From positions 3,244,001 through 3,308,000 of the forward strand of contig JARUPY010000533.1 in NCBI GenBank assembly GCA_029817715.1: a stretch of 64,000 nt of DNA, written 5' to 3'. Below are positions 53,263-64,000 of the stretch, piece by piece (positions within the stretch are counted from its first letter, which is position 1; each line of letters opens with the position of its first letter). Source of the DNA: Melastoma dodecandrum. Taxonomy: Eukaryota; Streptophyta; Magnoliopsida; Myrtales; Melastomataceae. A program made the translations under genes and the position numbers. The notes beneath the pieces were generated by a model, which saw only the letters and a program-made list of their open reading frames with translations, was not told the origin of the DNA and did not search any database.

Positions 53263-55446
53263 TCAGTTAAAGAGAGCCGCGAAGAGCAGCTCGTTCCATG
53301 TATCCGGCAAACCCGGGAGGCACCAGTGGCTGCAATCGTTGACGCTGCCGCCGCCGCGTTCCCCACTGTATAACGAGGGGTGAGCATCCTTCCGATACTG
53401 TGACAGCCCGGTGACGTCAAGGAGGTAGACTGGCTTCTTGATCCGGCCTAGCACCTTGTTCACTATATACCAAGCCACCGGTGTCCCAGCCGGGTACCGC
53501 GCGCCGAAGTACGGCTCCGTCTGACTCCCGCACGACCTTGTGGGCTCCCCCCAGTCCTTCCCCCTGTAAATAAGGAAAATAAAATCGTCACACAAAAGCA
53601 ACGTACAGCGCCAAACAAATGTTCCGACGAAGGGGACTCACTCATAATGGGTCGGGGAGACGCCTTGGAAGAACACCTTGGTTCTGGACGGGTCGACGTT
53701 GCGGTTAACCCACCGTGCCCAGGTCGTCATCCCTTTGTAATAAGCCACCAGCCTGTTCATGTCCTTGTACATTTTCCCCCGTTCTTCCATGTACGACCAC
53801 CTGTTTCATTCCATTCAATCCCTCAAATTCCATCCAGGAGAACAATCCTAAACTGAGTTCATCTGTCTCTACTCACGGCTGAGTCCTGCCGGTGTGAGTC
53901 CACCAGTGCCATGAATTGAAGACGAGGATGTCCATCCCCACCCACGCATTCCCATTGTTGATGGAGTCCAGCTTTAGGACCAATCCCCCGGATGGACCCT
54001 TCACCAGATCCACCAGGAACTGTGTCCTATACAGCATTATCTTCACATCGTGGTCCTAAGTAAATAAAAAAAAAAAACATCAAATCCCCGGCAATCAGTT
54101 AGTTAGATGCGTCCAATTGCCTAATTAGTAATTATCATCCCCATCATCATCATTGCAATTACAAAAAAGCTTTCGGACAGCATCTTACGTATGGTTTACT
54201 ATGCAAACTATTGGGGCAAAACATTCCTAGGGCCACACCCACTCCCACTCTTATTGGTTTCTATCTGTCGGCAACTCCACATTAGTTTAAAGGGCAGTTG
54301 AAAAGTGGGGAATTAGGGGGGGAAAAGCAAAAATGGACATGGGGGAGGAGGCAAAGAAAGCAAAGACGTGGACATGAACATTGTGTAATAAAACTCACCA
54401 ACTCTCAGAAATCTAGGCTGCCTGATTTGGGAATATGACTGGTCTTAAGTGTGGTTAGAGATCTAGAAGTCCATTATCAGTATATTCACCCCAACTGCTA
54501 AAATAATGAGAGAGATTACAATGAAATTGTCAAAATCAAAGAGAAAACAAAGAAAAAGGAGAGATGAACATGAGGATGAAAAGTAAAAAGTAAAGTGCTT
54601 TCAATTCCCTCTTTATCTTTTCAAGTATTCCAATCCAAACACCCCCAGAATTCATAAATACTTTAAGGGGGGGGGGGAGCGAACATTAAGAATGGCTAAG
54701 GGAAAAGGCACGTCACTTTTGCACTATAGACAGAAAAGCGATAGTAAAATATACTCCTCTCCTATAAACAAGAAACAAAAATTGTCATTTTCTGATTTCA
54801 TTAATCGTCCATAACAATAATCACCATCAAATATATGAGTATTGAACTAATTGAAATTGCATTTAGTAGGAGTAGGAGGAGGATCAAAGCATAGAAGAAG
54901 AGGGATCCGTGTTAATAAAAAGTGAGTACCGACCAAGTAAGTCAAGGAGGCGAGGCCATCCCCCCTGACCAGCAAAGTCCTGGCGCTGGGCAGAGACCTG
55001 TGCAGCAAGCAGGCCAACGACTGCCATATGTTGAGGCTGAGGGAGTCCCCCACGAACATCACCTTCTTCCCCCTCATCCCTTCCAGGAACCTCCCCGCGT
55101 CGAAGCTTGGCAAGTCGCACGAGTAAGGCTGCCACCTGTACTTGAGGTACCCCCTGTCAGGCCGACCGTACTTGACGCAGTCGAACTGGGGGTCGATGTA
55201 GGGGCAGGTGGAGGGATCGTAGGGAGGGTAGGAAGGGTCGTACACCCACTTACCCCGGAACCAGTCGCAACCCCCGAGCGCCGACCTCCCCCTCCATACC
55301 AAGCTGTCGTTGCCAGATGGGGGGAAGTACACTGTTCTTCCCTGCGGGTGTAGCGGTTGTAGTAATAACACGAGTGCCAGAAGAGGTAATGAAGAGAGGA
55401 GGAGGGTGGTGGTGTCCCTGCCTCTGTTCAGGACAACAAGACCCAT
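53263..55446 (-). CDS. TBL: trichome birefringence-like (TBL) O-acetyltransferase, 383 aa
   Basis: Four minus-strand exons, 55446-54934, 54055-53877, 53800-53642 and 53563-53263, join in phase. An N-terminal signal anchor ([18 protein letters not shown]) is followed by the Cys-rich PMR5 N-terminal domain ([30 protein letters not shown]). The catalytic GDS box is [20 protein letters not shown] (about residue 131), and the DxxH box is DCSHWCLPG near the C-terminus, together with [14 protein letters not shown] proteins are Golgi enzymes that O-acetylate cell-wall polysaccharides such as xylan, mannan or pectin. The substrate is not evident. It is a distant paralogue of the TBL at 60495-62920. 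Confidence 0.94.
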
Positions 55447-58174
55447 CTTTGTTTTTTTCTCCTTTTTTTTAACCTCCTCCTACTTCTAACCTCGGTCGGG
55501 GTTGGGGAGGAGAGATGGGGATGTAATTGAGATGGCTTCTGACAGAAAAGGTATATATCATTATCACGAATGTGTTTCTTAAGGGGCCGAGGAGTAAAAT
55601 GATGCCAGACATTGGCATGCTTTTTGGGAAGTACCACCATATGCAAATCCTACTTAATTCCTAGTATGGTCACATTGGTTGTTGCATCTATCTATGTGCA
55701 ATTGTCGTCACCTAAACGTGTCTCAAACTCACTCACTCCTATGGAGTTACATGTCCAATGAAAGTTCTGATTAAAAGAGAGAGTGAAAAGATGACATGGG
55801 GTTTGTCTTTTCCTTTCTTTCTTTCTTCCGAGAGTCTCGCCTCGGGAGATTGAAATAAATGTTTCCCTTTCTTACCTCCTGTTTAACTGAATCAATCCAC
55901 CGAATGGATTCTCTCCTTCCCATTTCCACTGCCCCACCACAACACAGTAAATAAAGGATCATTCAGGTTGCCTATTTTTACCCTACCGACATCCATGACA
56001 ACGTGGGGAGGAGAGGTTGGCCTTGACGAGCAGGAAGCAAATGGGGGGGGTGATTGGAAGGAAAGGGATCCAAATCCATTAGCTCATCGTATCTTTTGCT
56101 TCAAATCAAAGGGATTGTCGAGAGACATCATTCATTGATTGGTTTCTAGTTTAGTTTTTTTTTCTCTTCTTCTTGTTTTTGGGGTGCAATGAATGCGAAA
56201 CCCAAAAGAGGAGGAACGAGAAATGAATGAATCGATGGAGTAAATTGGGGGGAGGGGAGCCTTTTTGCGTGGTAACGTGATTGTTCATCTTCATAATGGC
56301 AGGGTCCAACCCCCCCCGGCACCCAAAGAAGACCACCGGCAATATTCATTCAGTCTTGTCTTTTGCTTATTGTCGGGCGTTCTGCTGCTGAACTACCCAA
56401 AAAAAAAGTCCAAAGTAAATCCCGCCGCGGATTATTGTGTCGGGCGGGACACATAACACTTGCTTTACAATCAATGAATTCACATTCGGTAAGGAAAGAA
56501 AAATGGGTCCAACGAAGTGGGGTCGGCGGAGGTGTTGATCAGGGTCATGAAAAAAATGTGCTCCCCGGGAAAACAATGGGCCTGTACAGGCCCAATAAGG
56601 ATCGACTCCCTCTAAGATATTTGGGCCTAAATGGGCCACTAATAACAGAGCTGATATTTGGGCCTGGCCTCCCTCGACCCAAATGACGATGAGGTTTTGT
56701 ATTGTTATTGTTTGGAGGGGCACCCTCATATATTCCCTTGAATTCAGCATTCAAAATAACGATGGCCAACAGTAAACAAGATTTGGTCTTATCGATAAAA
56801 AGGAGAGGGAATAATAACTAAAGAAAGAGAATTGGGGTGGGGAGGGGATTGAGTCAACCTCAAGCCAGCGAATTAGGACAAAATCCACATATGTTCAAGC
56901 ACACCCCGTTACGATATCGAAACGGTGACACCACAACCACCGAATCCCGCACAAGTGGCATTTTGATTTCCCTTTTATTTTATTTATTAATTTATTTTTG
57001 ATTAAATCAAACGTGGTACTATCGGGTTGATAATTTAAGGAAGGCAACAAACATGATTATTTTGTTTGGTTTCATCTCATGCAGCCCCACATGTCCTCGT
57101 GAATAAAATTCAACAATGCCTCTCTTGAACGATAGTCATTAAAAAACATAATGACATGAACCTCAACCCCCCCCCCCCCCTCTTAGAAGCTTCTCCGTGA
57201 AAAATCGATCTGATTAATATTAATACCTGTTGAATTATATAATATACCCTAAGCCTCACTTGAAGGTATCTACAACACCAAAACACTACTTAATACTGCT
57301 AATATATCCCAACAGGATATCTTTTAGAGCTTCCGCGGAGGCTTCTCTCTCGCCGTTGCGAGCACCCGAGGTAGGTAGGCAGGTACCCGATTCCCTCTTT
57401 TGGCCCCCGGTTTATTTTCCCATGACTCAAAATGTGTTGTTATTTTATCGTAAAAGGTTTCTTTACCTAGCCATTTTTAAAGGACCTCAATGCAATGTGA
57501 AAATATTCCCCCTTTCTTAGTTTCATGTATCAAAAATATTATAAATAAAGCTGAAGATAATGTATTTATTTATAGATTCTCGCTTTACGGTAGAACCCAC
57601 TTTGGAGTCTTTTCTCCTCATCATTCGCTTGTTAATTTAATAGGTTACTAGGAATACAGGATAACGTGGACATTGACAACTAATATGAATCAATCATGTG
57701 AAATTTTTATTAGACACTGTTGGTAAAAGCCCCCAACTCCATGCACTTTTAATTAAGAAAAAATATACGCCAACTGTTAATCATCATCCACTACCATCAT
57801 GACCAAAAAATGAGTCTCATTATTTGGGCACATTTTGCTTTTTATTTTTTATTTTATCTTGAAAAGAAAAGATTGTCACGTGAAATAAGATGCTCGTTCT
57901 TGTGGGTTATCATCATCATCATCATATTGTCCAGAAGCACCATCACGCCCCGTTCATAATGAGTCGTCCGTGGGGTGGTCCTAAACATGACTTGTCAAAC
58001 CCCCTATCTTTTTGTGTCCTAAAAAGACATCTGAGTTATACATGTTCGTTCATGTCTTCTTTTACGCATTTTCTTAAGATCACATCTCCACAAATCTTGT
58101 TTATCAGACAGCTTCTTCTTTTTTTATTACACGAAGCACGTCAATCCCACCACCACTTTAGTAAGTAGTAGTAT
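55447..58174. other. intergenic spacer
   Basis: Promoter side of the minus-strand TBL on the left (an AT box near 55552). No supported gene; a C-run occurs at 57167-57180 and a (CAT)n run near 57910-57925. No transposon ends were recognised apart from the solo LTR that follows. Confidence 0.55.
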
Positions 58175-59748
58175 TGTTGGTATAAGGTTGCACTAAGAAG
58201 GAGTTGAATTAGTGCCTTAAGAGTTTTGACACTTTTTCTATTACAAAAGCGTTGTTCTGTCATATTACAAAGACTGGATCTACCGGATAGATTCCCAGTT
58301 ATGAGATGAATTATCTTATGTGTGTGACGCAAAGATTTATAGTATTCGGCAAACAATGCCTACGTCCACTCTCCCAACGCTCACCCCAATTAGGGCGTAT
58401 TCACTATATGATGATCAGGGGACTTTACAGATGCACACTTCTATCAGAAATGTGACTAACAACTTGCACGTACTTACTGTCTAACTCAACCCGCACGTAA
58501 CCCAACATGACTAACTCTGGCTCCTCACTGAGCCCGTGGCTTGACGGCTACCACCTGCCCTCGTGGCATAACGGCTACCACCTGCGCACGTGGCTTGATG
58601 GCTACCACCTACCCTCGTGGCGTAACGGCTACCACCTGTCCACGTGGCTTCACGACTACCACCTACCAACGTGGCTTCACGGCTACCACCTGCCCTGCCC
58701 TTGCACACACAACCCGTGTGACTAACAACCTGCACAAATATAACAGCTACAACACAAACAATCTGCAGTTACAGAAGACGCTCTCTCTCAGAGGTGATCG
58801 GCTCGGTGAATGAATAATGGATGCTCTCAGCTTTTGCAACGGTGAAGGGTCAAAGGTTTCTGATAAGTTTTTTGGTAGAACGACAAGTTGAAAGTGTAGC
58901 TTCACTCTTGCTTTTAAGCTTGTCCGTAGAAAGGAGTTTCTCAATCAATCACCAACGGCTAGTGGATCCACTTGCCATTTTCTCCATGATTTGATCCTGT
59001 GAGAAAACTTCCAAGAACACAAAAAAATTATTCTTAGTAATATCAGATAATAATAAATAAGATTAATCACCCAATAAGAGATAATGTATTCTGCTCAGAA
59101 ACTGTTTTCTACGACAGCAGAATCAACACTTTTCCTTATATGGAATTGGCATCGGGATTGATTTGTTTCCATAATATGAAAACATTCCCATTGTAAAATA
59201 TTCTCACCAAGGAGATTTCAACCTGATTAGGTCGTGGCCAAATTCCATAATCATAGGATCACGTAAGTTTAGGAAATAAATCTTTTGCAAAACAACTCAA
59301 GGAAAGAACTTGACAAACAAGTTAATTCCAATGGTGAACCTAGACATGATTCCAGAGTTAATTCAATAAGAATTAACTTAAGGATGTATGAGATAACTAT
59401 CTCACGTGCTAGCATATTGAATAATCTACAATAAGGAAATCGTCATTCACAGAAGTGTCATTTTGTAAACCGTAGTAAGTACTCCAGCGAGGAGAGTTAT
59501 AGTATATGTGACACAGAAGCTCATCTCTACAATAGAGATAGTGGACTCGATAATAGATCTTGTCATGAGAACATCATTTCTGATGCATAGATCGTTTCCT
59601 CCGTTGGATTACTCCACGTAATTCTTTTACGTATTGCTCAGATAACAAAAACCAGCTTCTATACCCGAAGACCTGTTCTTCTGTACACTTAAATAACATA
59701 TTAACAATACATAACATTTATCATCATTAAAACCAAATTTTATCAACA
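58175..59748 (+). mobile_element. solo LTR (1574 bp), same family as 3181-5278
   Basis: It starts with TGTTGG and ends with ATCAACA, flanked by AGTAT (58170-58174) and AGTAC (59749-59753), a target duplication with one mismatch. It shares, in the same order, CACTAAGA, GAATTAGTG, CCTACGTCCACT, an AT-rich CAGATAATA segment and a TAAAACCAA end with the solo LTR at 3181. It is shorter and carries a private minisatellite. No internal retrotransposon sequence is present. Confidence 0.82.
58534..58690 (+). repeat. 27-bp minisatellite in the solo LTR, about six units
   Basis: Units read ACGTGGCTTGACGGCTACC plus ACCTGCCC with variants. Alternate units share variants (TTGACGG or CATAACGG), which hints at a 54-bp higher-order period. 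As 27 is a multiple of three, frames on both strands are open, but these are repeat translations. Confidence 0.92.
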
Positions 59749-59753
59749 AGTAC

Positions 59754-60494
59754 ATCAATTAATTTAAGAGCACCCCAAGTTAAAAAATATATATATAGGT
59801 CAGAAGAATCTTCTCGACGGAAAGGAAGACGTAGACTTTTCCCCTTTATCTTCCTTTAAGATACATCTTTGCTTTAAATATAAAACCCAACCATAATTAA
59901 GGAAGAGGAAAGGAGTCGGCGGTGTCACATGAGAGTGCGCAATGTAAGGAGGGAGGGAGGGGCGCATCTACTTTCTCTTCGTTTCGTCAGGAAGACGCTA
60001 ATTTAATCACCACCCTCCACTCCAATTCACGTATTAATAAAAATATCATTTTCAAGGACAGTTTGATCCAATCAAGTCAAACACCTCCCCCCCAAATGCA
60101 TAATCACTTCTTATAACAAAAAACCTCACCGTCGAACAATAATCACACGCCATTACATTCGCAAGTGATGATGACAGAAACATACAGACAACCATCGCCT
60201 ATCCTCCTACTGATTTCGGCTAGCAAGTTAAAACTAATATTTGGGTGTCGTGATTAAGTATGGATGATGCCCTTTTTTGTTTAACCAAGTAGTGGTTGGA
60301 GTTGGACTGAACAACAACTTTGGGAGGAAGTTTCATTCTATCTTTTTACCTAATCTCCAATCATGCACTACACTCTACACGATGATAAATCAAACATGAC
60401 ATAATGAAGTTAAGTGTGTGGATAACACAGTCTCTCTCTCACTCTCTGGGTTATTAAAAAAAGAGAGGGATGATGGTACAGTTTAGGTAGCAAA
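59754..60494. other. promoter region of the plus-strand TBL gene
   Basis: No coding signal. TTTAAATATAAAACC near 59873-59887 is a possible core promoter, but it lies more than 600 bp from the ATG, so it is uncertain. Confidence 0.35.
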
Positions 60495-62920
60495 ATGCAC
60501 AAACAATATAACAACAACATCAACAGGAAGACCATATCTTCCGCTTCCACCTGCTCTGTTTCTACTCCTACTACTTCTACAACACACCCCAACTCTTCAT
60601 CATCATTTGCTTCTTGGAGTGATTTTTTGTCATCATCATCAATCATGTTCTTCGCCTCAGAGATATCTTTCAAGAACCTCGCCATGGAGAAAGTTAGCTC
60701 CCCCATCATCAACAACGTCTGGAGGGCCTGCACCGTTGTCAGCCTCGTCACCGCCGTTTTCCTCCTCCTTTACCTCAACCAGGGAAACCGTGAACTCATT
60801 CGGGAATCGTTGAAGCCCAACGATGCTGTCTCCCTTTCTATTTCCCCCCTCCACGTCTTCCCCTCTTCAAGAAATGAATCCGAGATGAACGAGACTTTGG
60901 AAGGCCCGTTCCCTGACGCAAAGAACGGGAGTTTATGGGAGGCGACCGACGCTGAGAAGAACGGGAGTTTAGAGCACCTGTCCGCTATCAACATGAACGA
61001 GACTCTGGAGGATTCGTCACTGGTCAAAAATGAGACTCTGGAGGGTTCGCCGCTGCCGGTGAAGGACGAGACTTCAGATGACTTGTTTCCCCCGGTGAAG
61101 AACGTGAGTTCAGAGAACTCTTGGCTGCCGGTGAAGAATGAGAATGCAGAGGACTCGTGGCTGCCGGTGAAGAATGAGAATGCAGAGGACTCGTGGCCGC
61201 TGGTGAAGAATGACACTCCGGAGGACTCACTGTTGCCGGCGAAGAATGAGAATTCGGAGGACTCGTTGCCCCCGGTGAAGGATAAGACTTCAGAGGACAC
61301 GTCGCCGGTTGTGAAGAATGAGACTTCAGGGGACTCATTGCTGCAGGCAAAGAATGAAAATGCAGAGGACTTGTTGCCACCGGTGAAGAATGAGACTACG
61401 GAGGACTCATTGCCACCGATGAAGAATGAGCACTCGGAGGTCTCGTTGCCCCCAGTGACGAATGAGACTTCAGAGGACACGTCGCCACTTGTGAAGAATG
61501 AGACTTCAGAGGATTCATTGCAGCCGGTCAAGAACGAGCCTCTAAAGGAGGAAAATGGGATCGCTACAGAGGACAACAACGTGAAAGGAGAAGCTAAGTA
61601 CTGTGATGTATTTGACGGTAGTTGGGTTCACGATACGACCAACAGTCCCATGTACAATGCATCCGGCTGTCCATTCCTAAGCGACCAAGTGGACTGCCGG
61701 AGGAACGGGAGGCCAGATTTCAATTACGAGAGCTGGAGCTGGGAAGGTAGCCACTGTGAAATCCCGAGGTACTTCTCACCCAGAACGCAAAATAGCCACC
61801 TCAAGAAATGCAAAAATTGTTCAATGGCGAAACTGTTAGCTCCGTTTCTTCTTACAGGATGAACAGAACGGACATGTTGGAGAGACTGAGAGGTAAGAGG
61901 GTGATCATAGTCGGGGACTCATTGAACAGAAACCAATTCGAATCTCTCGCCTGTCTTCTCTACTCTTCCATACCCTCATGGGATTCATACGTGGATGTAA
62001 CAAGCGGGGTCCATAAGATCTTCCGCTCAAAGGTCAGTCGAAAATACCTGTTCCCGGAAAGCAACTGGTCCGAAAACGAAGAACAACGCAGCAGGAAGGA
62101 TGATTCATTTGCTTTCCTGTTTGCAGAGTTACGGATGCTCGGTGGAGTTTTTCTGGGCTCCATTTTTGGTCGAGATGGAACAGAAGGATCAACGTAGCAC
62201 CAGGATCTTGAAGCTAGACCAAATTAATTCATCAGCCAAGAAATGGAAAGGTGCCAATGTCATGATTTTCAACACCGGCCACTGGTGGGTTCACTTGGGG
62301 AAGCTTAAAGCGTAAGTGCTCTCATCTGAAGCTCGAATTCTCGGAGCAATCACGATTGGAATGTAACGAGACCCGCTTTTTGCCGATTCGGCTTCAGGTG
62401 GGATATGATTCGATACAGAGGGAAGATGATCGAAAGCATGGAGCTGGAATCAGCGTTCATTAAGGGTATGAAGACCTGGTCGAGATGGGTCGATCGGAAC
62501 GTAGACCCTTACCAAACAACAGTGTTCTTCCGAAGTATATCCCCGGAACACAAAGGGATAAACTGGTGCTACGAACCAATAGAGCCACTGCTGGACGAGT
62601 CATACGTCGAGATTTTCCCCAGGTCCGTGAGGGTGATCGTCGAAGACATCATCAAGAGGATGAGGACTCCAGTCAGGTACCTAAACATCACCAAACTGGC
62701 ACAGTACAGAATAGACGCTCACCCAAAGATCTACACCACCAAGGGCGGGTTACTGTTGACTATGGATCAGAGGAAGCACCCAGAAATCTATGCAGACTGC
62801 AGCCACTGGTGTATTCCGGGAGTGCCTGATACATGGAACCGCCTCGTGTATGCATCGCTGGTTCTAGATGGGTTCGGACCGAACTCCACCTCTCTGATAC
62901 CGACAGTATCATCTCGATGA
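60495..62920 (+). CDS. TBL: TBL O-acetyltransferase with long repeat-bearing stalk (718 aa)
   Basis: Exons 60495-61768, 61858-62032, 62127-62311 and 62398-62920 join in phase. A second in-frame ATG at 60684 (context GCCATGG) would give 655 aa and is equally plausible. A membrane anchor (VVSLVTAVFLLLYL) is followed by about 270 residues of stalk made mostly of 12-residue repeats. Then come the PMR5 N-terminal domain (YCDVFDGSWVHD, CPFLSDQVDCRRNGRPD), the GDS box (IIVGDSLNRNQFESLACLLY), NTGHWWVHLG and the DxxH box (DCSHWCIPGVPDTW). It should be a type II Golgi protein that acetylates wall polysaccharides. The stalk is unusually long for the family. Confidence 0.93.
61015..61548 (+). repeat. 36-bp coding minisatellite in the TBL stalk
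   Basis: About 14 units of 36 bp encode variants of VKNETSEDSLPP (also VKNENAEDSWLP, AKNENSEDSLPP). Two adjacent units near 61123-61194 are almost identical, so the array is still changing. Many units contain NET, NVS or NDT N-glycosylation sequons. The antisense strand is also open through the array, a repeat artefact. Confidence 0.92.
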
Positions 62921-63349
62921 CACTGGCAATTCCCGTTGCGAACTAAAAGGCCAGACAGACAGGTACAGATTCCAATTACCAGTGTTCAGTTGGCTGAGGC
63001 AATCCAATAAATCTCGTTCTTGTACATCAATTAGCAACGCAGTGCGCGCATAATTTTTCTCTAGATTATGATTCTTTTGCTGTATATTGTATAAGTATGT
63101 GCTGCATTACCAACAAAGCACAATTTTTGTCTTGTGCAGTTTCCAAGGGACGCCTTCCCCCCGTTAATTTTATGATATGATTTTTAAAAGGTTTAAGCTA
63201 GAATGTGATTGTAAACCAACTTGAGAACACATAAAGTATGACAGCCCCAATAATTGGCTTTGCATTTACATTCTCATACTTGAGATGAGGTTACCAATGG
63301 AATAAGTAGCAGTATATTATGTACATGTATGTCGGATTTATGAGCTTCC
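62921..63349. other. 3' regions of the TBL gene and of the protease gene
   Basis: Convergent gene ends; no gene or repeat is seen. Confidence 0.55.
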
Positions 63350-63939
63350 TTATGCAGTTGGGTAAGACGCCTTCATGGCGATGCCGCAAAGGCCTTCCTT
63401 GGCACTGACATCTCTCTGCATCCGGATGTAACCCTGTTCTCCCCACTCTGCTCCCCACGAGTTCTTCACCAACCAGTACTTAGTACCATCGGTATCTGTC
63501 CCGTAACCAACAACGGCAACCCCATGATCGAGCTCCGTTCCACATGGCCCGGTGAATACTCCGCTCGAGTAGAACTGGAAATTGAAGTCTCCGGCATCTA
63601 TAGCAACAGAGACTGGCTGGTTGGCCGCGGCCTTCAGCAGGGATGTCTCGCTGTTGGCAGGGACATCCTGGTATCCGGTTATGTGTACTGCCGCATTGGC
63701 TTCCTCCTTTATGTTGCATTTCCCGTCGACGCCCTTGTAAGGGTAACTCACCTCAGTGGTCAAGCCATGACTCTTGACGAACTGGAAAGCGCTGTCCATC
63801 CAACCTCCCTGGCACCCCTGGTCGACTCCGTGAATGTCGCAGTCGACGAGCTCTTGCTCAGAAAGCGAGACCAACTTCCCTGTGGAGATCTGGTGGATGC
63901 CTTCCACAGCTGCCACCGCCGAGAAAGCCCAGCAGCATC
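63350..63939 (-). CDS. papain-like cysteine protease (C1A, SAG12/SAG39-like), last exon; gene runs off the window
   Basis: On the minus strand an acceptor (CTTTGCAG) at 63940 opens the exon that begins at the catalytic Cys ([15 protein letters not shown]). The exon contains [34 protein letters not shown], the catalytic His in [12 protein letters not shown] and the Asn in [16 protein letters not shown]. It ends with [14 protein letters not shown], the standard C-terminus. All catalytic residues are intact. Bases 63942-64000 are intron; exon 1 with signal peptide and propeptide is outside. Such enzymes act in vacuoles, often in senescence or defence. The decayed copy at 33370-34503 is a relative with the same intron position. 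Confidence 0.93.
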
Positions 63940-64000
63940 CTGCAAAGTTTTGAACCCTGTCAATAAGCGTTCAGCTACAATTGGGTAGTAATTCGCTAAC

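Noticed and set aside
58507..58735. Tyr/His/Leu-rich and Gly/Ser-rich frames in the second solo LTR
   Set aside because: Product of the 27-bp minisatellite, open on both strands; not a gene.
60770..61579. 269-codon minus-strand frame opposite the TBL stalk
   Set aside because: It mirrors the 36-bp coding repeat of the plus-strand TBL gene, whose domains and introns identify the real strand.

Overview
The window is nuclear DNA from a higher plant, most likely a eudicot. The evidence is short GT-AG introns, plant-only gene families (VOZ, TBL, CLE, GTE, ATL-type RING-H2, COMT-type O-methyltransferases) and several LTR retrotransposons with plant-type lineages. No bacterial, organellar or CRISPR-like content was seen. 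I cannot name the species from the sequence alone.

Left third (1-30,350): a tandem cluster of COMT-type O-methyltransferase (OMT) genes broken up by retrotransposons. A decayed Ty1/copia element entered from the left interrupts exon 2 of the first OMT; its 3' LTR itself carries a 2.1-kb solo LTR of another family. A 13.07-kb Ty3/gypsy Tat-type element (5690-18758) sits in the 3' flank of the same OMT copy. OMT-2 (21145-22314) is the only intact member and preserves the empty target sites of both insertions. OMT-3 is a pseudogene, and a shredded OMT-4 lies on the minus strand. An internally deleted minus-strand copia element (26263-29645) lies between OMT-3 and OMT-4.

The gypsy element carries sense gag-pro and pol with several lesions. 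In antisense it carries a six-exon gene encoding a plant mobile domain (PMD) protein, with its own TATA box just inside the 3' LTR. This is the most unusual structure in the window.

Middle (31,000-45,800): a VOZ transcription factor gene, a decayed papain-like protease, an acidic coiled-coil protein, an ATL-type RING-H2 ligase, a small KEN-box/D-box protein, then a gene-poor stretch. This stretch ends in a Pack-type inverted-repeat transposon that has captured a pyruvate decarboxylase fragment and lies directly upstream of a CLE peptide gene.

Right third (47,700-64,000): a GTE bromodomain gene with an expanded N-terminal repeat, a LEA-like gene, a minus-strand TBL O-acetyltransferase gene, a second solo LTR of the same family as the one at 3181, a plus-strand TBL gene with a 36-bp coding minisatellite, and the last exon of an intact papain-like protease that runs off the right edge. 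Exon boundaries were read by eye from GT-AG signals, reading-frame continuity and family homology.
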